NCBI RefSeq assembly: GCF_910589235.1
Contig: NC_060957.1
Location: forward strand, 3,972,312 to 4,036,311
Length of the DNA stretch: 64,000 nt
Source of the DNA: Vespa crabro
Taxonomy: Eukaryota; Arthropoda; Insecta; Hymenoptera; Vespidae
Direction of reading: 5' to 3'
A program made the translations under genes and the position numbers. Position 1 is the stretch's first letter. Every line of letters starts with the position of its first letter. The notes beneath the pieces are model-generated. The model saw nothing but the letters and a program-made list of their open reading frames with translations, searched no databases and was not told where the DNA came from. Positions 51,004 through 64,000 of this stretch are shown here, piece after piece.

Positions 51004-54000
51004 ATAATAGTTAAAATATTTATAACAATAATTACAGTAGTGGCGATAATAACGTTAATAGTAATAGCAAAAATAAAGTAAATAATGAAAATAACGATAC
51101 TAATAATAATTATAATAAAATAAAAACTATTTTAACGAGTATAACGATAGTAATAATAATAACAAATCGTAACGACAATAACGACAATAACGATAATAAT
51201 AATAAAAAAAAATAATCCAATAACAATAAATACGATATTAACGATAATAACGATAATATTAAATACAATAATAACGATAATTACGTTAATGGCGGTAATA
51301 ATAATATTATCAATAAAAACGATAATAATGATAATAACGATAAAAGTAATAACAATAATAACGATAAGAAGGAACATAATAATACTTTCAATTACGATAA
51401 AATGATAATATCGATAATAACGGTTATCATATTAATAGCAATTATACCAATAATACGATAATCACGATAATTATAATAATAATAATAATAAACATAATAA
51501 CCTAAATAACGATAATAACGAAAATAGTAACAATAACGATGATATCAATAATAATGATAATTATAATAATAATAACAATCATAACGATATTAACAATAAT
51601 AGCGATAGTACCGATAATAACGATAGTAATAATACTAACGATAATAACAATAATACCAATAATAATAATAAAAATTATAATGATAACGATGATTAACATA
51701 CTAATAAAAATAATAATATTAATAAAGATAATAACGATATTAATGTTAATAATCATAATTTTAATTAAATATAAACGATAATAACGATAGTAACAAAAAT
51801 TATGATAACAATATTAAAGATAATAACGATAATAACGATTATAACCCTAAGAATAGAAACAATATTAACAATAAAAACGATATTATATATGATAATAATG
51901 AAAAGAATAACTATAATAATAATGAAAATATTATCGATAATATCGGTAATAACGATAAAAAAGGTAATAGCGACAATAATATTAACAATAATAAAGTCAA
52001 TAACGATTATAACGGCTATAATAATAATAATAATAATAATAATAACGCTAATAAAAATAGTAGTAATAATGGCAGTAAAAAGGATAATAAATGTATTAAG
52101 AATGATAACAATATTAACGATAATAACGATATGAGACATACTATCGATAATAACTATAATAACGATAATAATAATAATGAAAATATATATAAATAATAAC
52201 GATAGTAACGATAATACCGATAATAATGATAACAATAACTACTATAATAAGGATATTAATAATAACACTAATAACGATAATAACAATAATTGTAAGAATA
52301 TTAATAATACTAACGATAATAACGATAATTACGGTAATAAATATAACAATAATAACGGCAATAACGATTAAAACGATAATAACGGTAATAATAATAATAA
52401 CAATAATAACGATAATAACGATAATATTAATAATAATAATAATGTATAATAACGATTATAAATACAATAATTTTAAAAACGATAACACCGATGAAAACCG
52501 TAATAACTATAACAGCGATAATAGCGATAATAGTAATAATAACAATACTATCTATAATAATAATAATAACAAAATTTATAATAAAATTTAATAAATAATA
52601 ACTATAATAACGATAATAAGGATAATAACGATATCAATAATAACGATAATAGCGATAATAACGATAATAACGATAACAACGATAATGTACATAATAAAAA
52701 TAAAAAATATAAGAACTATTTCGATAATACGACATTAACGATTAAAATAATAATACTAACTATAAAAACAATAATGACGATAATAATTATAATAATACTA
52801 ACGATAATAACGATAATAAATATAATAACAGTAATAATGTTAATATCAATAATAACGATAATGACAATAATAACGGTAATGACGATAATAACGATGCTAA
52901 TAGTACCATTAATAGCGATAATAACGTTAATATTGATTATAACAGTATTAATAAATGCAATAATAACGATAGAAACGATAATAATGCTAATGACGATAAA
53001 ATTGATGATAATAATAATAATAATAACAATAAAATAATAACGATTATAAGCTTTAACGATAATAATGAAAATAATATTAACCATAGTAACGATATTAACA
53101 ATAATAATAATAACAATAATACCGATAATAAAGACAATAAGAATAATAATAATTACAATAATAACGTTAATAATAACAATAGTAGTAACGATAATAACGA
53201 TAATGACGATAATAACGATCTCAATAATAACGATTATAACGATAATAACTATATTAATAATAACGATATTAATAAAAATAACAATAATAATGATAACTAA
53301 AAAACTTATAATAACTATAATAATAATAATAATAAAGATAATAATGATAATAACGATATTAATAATAATAAAATCTACAATAATAACGATAATTAAGTCA
53401 ATAATAAAAATAACATTAATAACGAAAATGACGGTAATGACGATGAATATATAATAATAATTATAACAGCAACAATAATAACGAATATAACGATAATAAT
53501 AGTAATAATAATATAAACGATGAGAACGTTAATAGCGATAGTAATAGTAACAATATCACCGTTAATAACGATAATATGGATAACATAAGTAACGATAATA
53601 ATGATAATAACCACAATAATGATGACATTAATAACGATAATAGGGATAATAATTATAACAATAATAACGTTAATATTACTTACTAAAATAATGATAATAT
53701 CGATAATAACGATAATAACGATAACATAAATAAAGATAACAGTGATTACAATAATAAGGATAATAACGATAATAGTAATAATAACTATAATAATGATTAT
53801 TGCGATAATAAAAATAATACTAATAATCACGATAATAACTATAAAAACGATAATAATAATCAAAACTATAGTAACGAAATTAACGATAATAACGATTATA
53901 AAAATAATAACAGTAACAATAATAAAGGTTATAACGATAATATCAATAATAATAATAATAGTAATAACGGAAATAACGAAATTATCGACAATTATAATAA

Positions 54001-57000
54001 TAATAATAGAATAATAAGATATTGAGGATTATAACAATTATAAAAATAATTATAATAACGATAAAAATGATAATAACGATAATAATAATAACAATAATAA
54101 TGATTATAACGATAATTACGACAACAACGATAACATCTTTAACAATACTAACGGTAATAACGACAATAATAATAATAATAAGAAGAATAATTAAGGTTGT
54201 AACGTTAATAATAATAATAACATCAATATAAACGTTAATAACTATAATAACAATAAAAATGGAAAGAACGATAATAATAATAACTATATTAACGATAATA
54301 ATATAACAATAATAACGAAAATAACGAAAATAACAATTATAATATAATAATGTCGATAATAACGATAATAATGATAATAATGATAATAATAATAACGTTA
54401 ATAACAATAATAACGATCATAACGATAATAATAATAATAATAATAATAATGATAATAACAATAATTATAAGAATTATTATAACTATAATAACGATAATAC
54501 CGATAATGACGATAATATTAACGATAACAACGATAATTTTAATAACAATAATATCGATAATAACGATAATAATAAAAACAATAATAACGATATAAACGAT
54601 AACAACGATTATATCAATGACAATAAGGATAATAACAATTAAAACAATAGTAAGGATAATAACAGTAACAACGATAATAACGAGTATGACGATAATAAAA
54701 TTACCAATGTTATTGTCGGTAATAATAATATTGACAATAATAACGAAAATAACGATAATAACGATAATAACGATAATAATAATAATAAAAAAATAAAGAT
54801 AATAACAATAATAATGATAATAGTGACATTTACGATAACAACGATAACAACATTAATAATAATGACGATAGTAACGACCATAATCTTAAAAATATTAAGA
54901 ATAATTACGGTTGTAAAGATAATAATAATAATAATAACAACAATATTAACTATAATAACAATAATAAAGATAATATTAATAATAACAATAATAACGATTC
55001 TAACAATAGATATAAAAGTAATAATAACAATAATAACGATAATAACGATAGTAACAATTATATTAATAGTAACATAAATAATGATATTAAAGCAAATAAA
55101 AATAATAATAATAATAATAATGACAATAATATAAATAATAAAGATAATAACAATAATAACGTTAAGAAAATTATCGATAATATCGAGAAAACGATAATAA
55201 TAATAATAATAATAACAATAATAAAGTTTTTAACGATATTAATAATTACAAGAATAGCGATAATAACAATAAATTCAATAATACCGTTAATAACGATAAC
55301 AACAATAATAACAATGATAATAATTACATTAATAACGAGAATAACGATAATAACGTTAATAACGATATTAACGATAATAATAATAACAATAAAAACGATA
55401 ATAACTAAATAACGATAATAATAATAACATTAACAACAATATGAACGATAATAATGAAAATAACGATAATAATAAAAAAGATATTAACGATAATAATAAT
55501 AACAATAACAACGATAATAACGAAAATGCGATTATAATAATAATTATAATAGAATAATGACGTTAATAATGATAACAATAATAACGTTAATAACGATAAT
55601 AACGGTCATAACGATAATAATAATAACAATAATATCGATAATAACGATAATAATAATAACAATTATAACGGTAAAAAGATAATAAAGATAAAAAAAAAAC
55701 AATAATAACAATAATAACGGTATTAACGATTTTAGCGACAATAATAATAAAAATAATAACGATAATAACGATTATAACGATAATAATAATAACAATAATA
55801 AAGATTATAACTATTATAACGATAATAATATTAAGAATCATAAAGATATTAACGAAAATAACGATAATTATAATACCAAAAATAACAATAATATCGGTAA
55901 TAACAATAATAATGATAATAACGTTGATAATTATTTCATCAATAACGAGAATAACGATTATAACGTTAATAATATTAAAAATAATAACGATAAAAGCAAT
56001 ATATATAAAAATAGTAATAACAAATAACCTCGATAATAACGATTATACCGATAATAATAATGACCACACTACTAACGATAATTATGATAATAACTATAAT
56101 AACGATATTAATATTAACAATAATAATGATAATTACGATTATAATAAGAAAAATTAGTAACGATAAGAACGATGATAATAATAACATAAAAAACTACGGT
56201 ATCGTTAATAACAATAATTATAATAATTATAATAAAATAATAACGATAATAATAACGATAAATAATAAGGATAATAACGATTATAACGATAATAACGATG
56301 ATAATAATAACATTAATTACGATAATAACGATAATAACGATAAAAGCGTTAATATCGATAATAACAATATTAACGAAAATATTAGGAACAATAATAACGA
56401 TAATAACGATAATAATGATAATAATAATAGCAATAGTAACAATAATATCGATAATAAGGATAATAATGATAATAATACGAAGGATAATAACGAGAATAAC
56501 GATAATAACAATAATAACGAAACAATAATATCGATAAAAACGGTAATAACGATAATAATAATGTTAATAATAACAATAATAATAGTAATAAATATAGTAT
56601 CGATAATAATAACAATAATAGCCATAATTACTATAATAGTGATAATAATAATAATAATAATAAAAAAACGTTAATAACGATAATAACGATAATAACTTTA
56701 ATAATGATAACTATAATAACAAAAATAACAATAATAATGATAATATAGATATGAAAAATAATAATATTTACATGAATAACGATAATAATAATAACAATAA
56801 TATTGATAATAACGATAATAACGGTAATCATAATAATAAATATATTTACGATAATAGCGATAATATTAATGACAATAAAACGGTAATAACGATATTAATG
56901 ATAATAATAATTACGGCAATAGCGATTATAACGCTAACAATAATAACAATAACAATGATAATAACGATAATATCGATAATAAAGTTATAATAGTAACGAT

Positions 57001-58958
57001 AATAATGTTAATAACGATAACAACGGTAATAATAATAATTACGATAATAATGAAAATAACGAAAATAATAATAAGACTAAGATAGATTATAACATTTATA
57101 ACAGTAATAATAATAACACTAATAACAATAAAAAACATAATAACGGTAATAACAATAGTAGCGATACTAATAGTAACAATAATAACGATAATAAAGAAAA
57201 TGAGGATAATAATAATAATAATTCTAACGACAATAACGATAATAACGATAATAACTTTAATAATAATTATAGTAATGAGATAGTAACGATAATAACGGTA
57301 ATAACGATATTGATAAAAACATTAATAACAATGAAAATGATGATAACGATAATAACGATATTAACGATAACAATAAAAACGATAATAATGATAACATCAA
57401 TAACAATAATAACGATAATATTGATAAAATTAATAAGTATAATAACGATAATATATATGATAATAATATTAATGATAAAAATAATAACGAAAGTAACAAT
57501 AATAACAATAATAAAGATAATAATAGTAACAATAATAACGATAATAACGATAATAATGATAATAATAATAGTAATAATAACGATAATAAAGATATTAAGA
57601 ATAATAATAATAGTAATTCTAAGAATAATAACGATAATAACGATAATATCGTTAATAATAATAAGAATAATAACGATTTTAACGATAATAACGATAAGAG
57701 TAATAAGAATGATAACGATTATAATGATATTAATAATAATAATAATAACAATAATCACTATAGAAATGATAATAACGATAATAACGATAACAGTAATTAG
57801 TATTATAAGGATTATAACGATAATAATATAAATAATAATAACAATAATCACGAGAGTAAAGATAATAACGATTATAACGTTATTAATAATAACAATATCT
57901 ATAATAATAACCATTATATCAATATTGACGATAATAATGAAAATTATGATAATAATAATATCAATAATAACGAGAATAACGATTATAACTTTAAAAATAT
58001 TAACGATAATAACGATAACTTTTGTAATAATAATGATAATAATAACAATTATAACGGTAATAGCTATAGTAACGTAATAGCTATAATAATAGTAATAACA
58101 ATAATAATGATAGTAACGATAATAACGATAATAATAATAATAATAAAATTAAAATAATAAAAATAATGAAGGTATTTACGATAAAAACAATAAGATCGAT
58201 AACAATAATAACGATAACAATAAAAACGATAATAAGGATAATACAGCACATAACGAAAATAGAGATCACATTGTTAGAGATAATATCGATAATAACGATA
58301 ATAACGATTATAATAATAACAATAATAACGAGAATAACGATAATAACAATAAAAGATTTAACAATAATAATACAAAAAAAACAAACATATAATAATAACA
58401 ATAATAACAATATTATCGATAATAAGAATAAAAACGATAATAATAATAATGATAATAACGAAAAAGAAAACAATAATAAAAATACCAATAATAACGTTAA
58501 TACCGATAATATCTGTAATAATAAAAACAATATTAACGATAATAACGATGATAACGATAATAACGATAATAATAATTATAACAAACAATAAAGTCTAAAA
58601 CGATAATAATGATGATAATAATAATAACAATAATGACGATAATAACTATAATAATAATAACAGAAATAACGATAATAATAACAATGAGGATAATAATAAT
58701 ATCAATAATTACGATAACAACGATAATAACTATTCTAATAATAACAACAATAATAACAATTATGATAATAATAATAAGAATAATAACGATAATAACGAAA
58801 ATAACGGTAAAAAATGTAATAACAATAATATTGACAATAACTATAATAATTATAACTATATTAACGATAATTATAATATCAATAATAACGATAATAAAGG
58901 TAATAACAATAATAACGATAATAATAATAATAACAATAATGATAATTAAAATATCAAT

Positions 58959-58959
<1 letters not shown>

Positions 58960-59004
<45 letters not shown>
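58960..59004 (+). repeat. Pure (AAT)n run
   Basis: About 15 uninterrupted AAT triplets, the longest pure run I noticed in the window. It indicates recent replication slippage. Confidence 0.85.
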
Positions 59005-59008
<4 letters not shown>

Positions 59009-59153
59009 TAATAACGATAATAACGTTAATAACTATAATAACAATAATAACGAAATTAACGATAATAACAATACCAGTAATACCGATTATAACGCTAATA
59101 ACAATTATAACGATAATAACGATTATAACGGTATAAAAGATTATAACGATAAT

Positions 59154-59290
59154 AACGATATTATTAAATGCAATAATAACGATAATATCGATAATAACGA
59201 TATTATTAATTACAATAATAACGGTAATAATGATAATAACGATATTAACGATAATAACGATATAATTAAATACAATAATAACAGTAAAAC
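59154..59290 (+). repeat. Cluster of three GATATTATTAAATGCAATAA-like units
   Basis: AACGATATTATTAAATGC, AACGATATTATTAATTAC and AACGATATAATTAAATAC, each followed by AATAATAAC, begin at 59154, 59196 and 59256 (spacings of 42 and 60 bases). A further ATTATTAATTACAATAA lies near 59336. The ATTATTAA core is atypical for the array. Confidence 0.65.
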
Positions 59291-61720
59291 GAAAATAATA
59301 ATATTAGTAATAACGTTATTAACGGCAATAACGTTATTATTAATTACAATAATTACGATAATAAAGATAATAACGATAATAATTTTACTAACGATAATAA
59401 CAATAATACTAAAAATAATAAATATAATAACGATAATACCGATATTAATAATTACAATACTAGCGATAATAAGGGTAAAATACGATGATAAAAATTACAT
59501 TAATAACGGAAATGACGAAAATAACGTTGATAATAATTACAATAATAACAAGAATATCGGTAATAACGATTAAAACCGTAATACAGATTATAACGTTAAT
59601 AACGATAACAACGATAATATCGATAATATGGGTAATAATAATAATAATAAAGAATTAACGATAATAACTATAATAACGATAAAAATAATAACAACAATAA
59701 CGATAATAACGAAAATATCGATTATAATCATAACATTAATTATAAAAATAACGTTAATAATGAAAATACTGATAATAATATTAACTATAATAACGATAAT
59801 AAAGAAATTAACGATTATAATAATATTTATAATAAAATAATGACATTAATAACGATAATAATGATAATAATGATGAAAATAATAACGTTAATAACGATAA
59901 TAACGATAATAACGATAACAATAATAACGACAAAAACGATAATAACCATAAAAATAATAATAATAATAACGATAATAGCTATATATATAAAAATAATAAA
60001 AACAATAATAACGCTAATTACGATAACAATAATAAGGGTAATAACGAAAATAACAATGATAATAATAATAATAAAAACAATAATAAAGGTAAAAATAATA
60101 ATAAAAATAGAATTACATCGATAATGACAATTATAACTTTAATAATAAAGTCAATAATAACGATAATAACGATAATAAAGATAATAATAATAATAACATA
60201 AATAAACTTAATATCAATAATTAAAAAATTTTTATAACAATAATAACAATAATTGCAATAAATATAAAAATAATAATAAGAATAATAATGCTAATGGTGA
60301 TAATAATAATAACGGTAATAACGAAAATTTCGATAATAATAAGAACAATAATAACAATAATATCGGTAATAACGATAATAACGATAATAACGATAATAAT
60401 AACAACAATAATATCGATAATGACAATATTAATAAATATAATTATAACGATAACAACGTTAATAATAATAACAATAATGACGGTAATAACAATAATTATA
60501 AAAATAATAATTACAATAACATCGATAATAATAATAACAATTATAACGATAATAACGGTTATAGCGATAATAATAATAAAACTAATAACGATATTAATAA
60601 TAATTATAATTATAATAATAGCAATAATAAAGATAATAATATTAATAACTATAATAACGAGAATAACGATAATAACAATAATAATAATACCAATAATAAC
60701 AATAATAGCAATAAATATAAGAATAATAATAATAATAATAACGCTAATATCGATAACAATAATAAGGATAATAACGATAATAACGATAATAATGATAATA
60801 GTAATAACAATAATAACGGAAATTGCAATAATTATAAAAATAATGAGAAGAATAATAAAGTTAATAGCGAAAACAATAATAACGGTAATAACGAAAATAT
60901 CGATAATAAAAATAACAATAATATCTATAAAAGCGTTAATAATAATAATAAAAATAACCGCTATAATAACGATTATATAGATAATAATAATAATATTAAT
61001 ACCAACGATATTTACGATAATAACGATAATAACGATATTAATAATATCAATATTAACGATAATTACGATTATAATATTAACATTAATAACGATAATAACG
61101 GTGATAATATTAACATTACTAACAATAACAACGATAATAACGATAATAACGATAATAACGATAAAAACGATAATAACGATTATAAAAATAACAATAATAA
61201 TTCTATTAAAGTAAATTTATAATAATATTAACAGAAATATCGGTAATAACGATAATAACGATAATAATATAAATAATAATAAAATAACAAAGAATATAAC
61301 GATTAAAACGATAATAATTACAATAACAGTAAAATAATGACAATTATAAAGATTATAGCGATAATAGTAATAATAATAATAATAACGATAATAACGGTAA
61401 TAACGATAATAAGAATAACACATATAATGATAATTGCGATAATAACAATAATAACGATAACAATAATAACTGTAACAAGGATATAGAAAGTAATAATGAT
61501 AATAATAATAATAACGATAATAACGAAGAATATAATGACATTTGTGACGATAATAAAGATAATAATGATAATAATAATAATTACAATAAAATAATAACGA
61601 TAAAATCGATAATAACGATAATAATATTAGTAGTAATTAATAATAATAACGATAATAACGATAATGACGATGATAACAATAAAGATGATAATAATAATTA
61701 CAATAACAAAGATAATAATA

Positions 61721-61870
61721 ATAACAATAATAACAAATATAATAATTAAAACAATAATAACGATAATAGCGATAATAACGATAATGACGATAATAATAAC
61801 AATAATAACAAATATAATAATGAAAACAATAATAACGATAATAGCGATAATAATAATAATGATATTAACG
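61721..61870 (+). repeat. Local 75-bp tandem duplication
   Basis: AACAAATATAATAATTAAAA at 61732 and AACAAATATAATAATGAAAA at 61807 begin two 75-base units that also share AACAATAATAACGATAATAG. The corresponding part of copy A (near 20.6-20.7 kb) does not show the pair, suggesting the duplication arose after the segmental duplication. Confidence 0.65.
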
Positions 61871-64000
61871 ATAATAAGGATAATAATGTTAATTATAATG
61901 ATACTAATAATCACGATAATAACGATAATGACGTTAATAATAATAATAACTATAATTACGATAATAACGATATCAATAAAAACTTTAATAACGATAATAA
62001 CGATAATGATAATAATAATAACCATAATAACGATAAGATCGATAATAATAATTCTAATAATCAAATAATAACCATAATAACGATTATAACAGTAATATAT
62101 TTAACAATAATAACGATGATAACGATAATATCGATAATTATGATAACAATAGTAATGATAATAACGATAATGACGATAATAATAATAACGATATCAACTA
62201 TAATAATAATAAAAATAGTAACGATAATAATAATAACAATAGTAACGATAATAAAGATAATATCGATAATAAAAATAAGAGCAATATCGAAATTAACGAT
62301 AATGACGATAATAATAATAAAAATAATCAAGAAAATATACATAATAAAAATAATAACGATTATAAAGGATAATAATAATATTAATGATTATAACGATAAT
62401 AGGAATATTAATAATAACAATAATAACGTTAATAATGTAATAACGATGATAAAAATTACATTTCAAACGATAAAAACGATAATAATATTAACAATAATAA
62501 AGACCATAATGATAATGACTATAATGACGATATCAATAATAAGAATAATATCGATAATAACGATAATAACGGTTTCTAATAAATACATTAGAAACGATAA
62601 TAACTATAATAATAATAATAATAATAATAATAAAGACGACAAAAATGATATTAATAATAACAATAAAATAGATAATAACGATAATAACGATGATAATAGT
62701 GACATAAATTACAAAAATAACGATAATAACTAGAATTATAATAATTATAAAAAAATATTTATGATAAAAACTATAATAACGATAACAATAATAACACTAA
62801 TAACGATAAAAGCAATAATAACGATAATGAGAATAATAACTATAATAACGAAGTTGACGATAATAACGATAATAACGATAACAATAATATCGATAATAAC
62901 AAATAAATAATAATATTAATAACATTAATAATAATAATAATGGTAATAATGATAAAAATAAAAAAATATTAACAATAATAACGGTAATAACGATAATAAT
63001 AATAATAATAATTAAGATAATAGCAATAATATCGATAATAATAATAATAATAAGAATAAAATATTAACAATAATAACGATTATAACGATAATAACGTAAT
63101 AACGATAATAACGAAAATAGTTTTAATAATAATAACAATAATATCAATAATAACGGTAATAAAGATAATAACGATAATAATAATAACTACAATAGCGATA
63201 ATAAAGATAATAATAATAGTATTAATACCATAATAACGACAGTATCGATAATAATAATAATAATAATAGAATAATAACGATAACTATTTTAACGATAATA
63301 ATAATAACAATAATAACGATATTAACGATAATAACAATAAAAACAATAATAATAATAATAACGCTTAAACGTAAATAACGATAAAGTAATAATAACATCA
63401 ATAACGATAATAATTGTAATAACGATAATAAAAAGAATAAAAATAATAATAACGATAATAACGATAATAATGTTCAAAATGATTGTATAAATAAAAATAA
63501 TTACAATAAAAACGATAATAATAATAACGATAATAACGATAATAACAATAAAAAAGTTAATAATAATAATAACGGAAGAAACTAAAATGAATACAATAAG
63601 AATAATAACGATATTAACGTTAATACCAATAAAAGCGATAATAATAGTAATAACGATCATAACGGTTATAATAATAATGACAATAATTAAGATAATAGAG
63701 ATAACAACGATAACTATAATAACAATAATAACGATAATAACGATATTAACGATAATGATAAGACTAATAACAATAACAACAAAAATAACGATAATGACGA
63801 TAATAACGATAATAATAATTACAACAATAACGATAATAACAATAATCACGATAATAAAGATAAAAATAATAACAATTATAACGATAATAACGATAATAAA
63901 AACAAAAACAATAAAAATAATAATAACGATAATAACGATAATAATGGTTATAATAATAACAATATTAATAATAAAAACGATAATAATAATAACAATAATA

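Larger units (their letters stand above)
45461..64000 (+). repeat. Segmental duplication, copy B
   Basis: Partner of 1-24767. The match covers LINE-A from mid-5'UTR to tail, the target-site sequence, and the satellite to the last base of the window, so the true right end lies beyond it. Inside the satellite the order of landmarks is kept but several blocks are missing or added, including about 600 extra bases before 55310 and about 4.7 kb missing between 55.8 and 61.6 kb. Whether the left end lies at the LINE or further left cannot be seen, because the matching region is outside the window. Confidence 0.87.
51004..64000 (+). repeat. Satellite block 5, degenerate (GATAATAAC)n
   Basis: About 13 kb of the same satellite, same strand orientation, mostly the duplicate of 5569-24767. 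It contains pure (AAT)n at 58960-59004, a 42/60-bp repeat cluster at 59154-59290 and a 75-bp duplication at 61721-61870. All open frames are triplet-repeat artefacts; no gene is visible. Confidence 0.93.

Overview
The window is non-coding, heterochromatin-like DNA from an animal genome, most likely an insect or other arthropod. About two thirds (roughly 44 kb) is one degenerate satellite with a 9-bp core, GATAATAAC. Everything else is dead transposable elements. I see no host gene, tRNA, rRNA or CRISPR array. The arthropod assignment rests on an R1-clade-like LINE (non-LTR retrotransposon) and a mariner transposase; the order or species cannot be read from this sequence.

Layout: (1) 1-5552, an R1-like LINE (called LINE-A here, copy 1), cut by the window start inside its 5'UTR. 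(2) 5569-27652, satellite block 1. (3) 27653-30300, a 5'-truncated LINE-A on the minus strand (copy 3). (4) 30301-30740, satellite block 2. (5) 30741-33388, a different, heavily mutated LINE (LINE-B) on the plus strand. (6) 33389-34235, satellite block 3. (7) 34236-34915, a 5'-truncated mariner on the minus strand, fused to 34916-36665, the 5' part of a diverged LINE-A (copy 4). (8) 36666-44324, satellite block 4. (9) 44341-50987, a structurally complete LINE-A (copy 2) flanked by a 16-bp target-site duplication. (10) 51004-64000, satellite block 5. The A-rich satellite strand is the plus strand in all five blocks, so the elements look like interruptions of one ancestral array.

The main large-scale structure is a segmental duplication. 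Positions 1 to about 24767 (LINE-A copy 1 plus its downstream satellite) are repeated at 45461-64000, and the match is still running at the window edge. LINE-A copies 1 and 2 are therefore one insertion event, duplicated later together with its flank. They share several ORF2 lesions and each carries private ones.

The most informative element is copy 2. It has a 2.3-kb 5'UTR made of two ~800-bp monomers (each with a nested ~235-bp repeat), ORF1 with three zinc knuckles, and ORF1 and ORF2 overlapping by ATGA. ORF2 has an apurinic endonuclease, a reverse transcriptase and a C-terminal Cys/His motif, followed by a ~280-bp 3'UTR and an A-tail. The satellite has higher-order structure (a ~2.38-kb repeat at 40.4-43.4 kb, a recurring two-part cassette, and local 42-82 bp duplications).

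All comparisons were made by eye. No percent identities, database matches or phylogenies were computed, and clade names are judgements from motifs.
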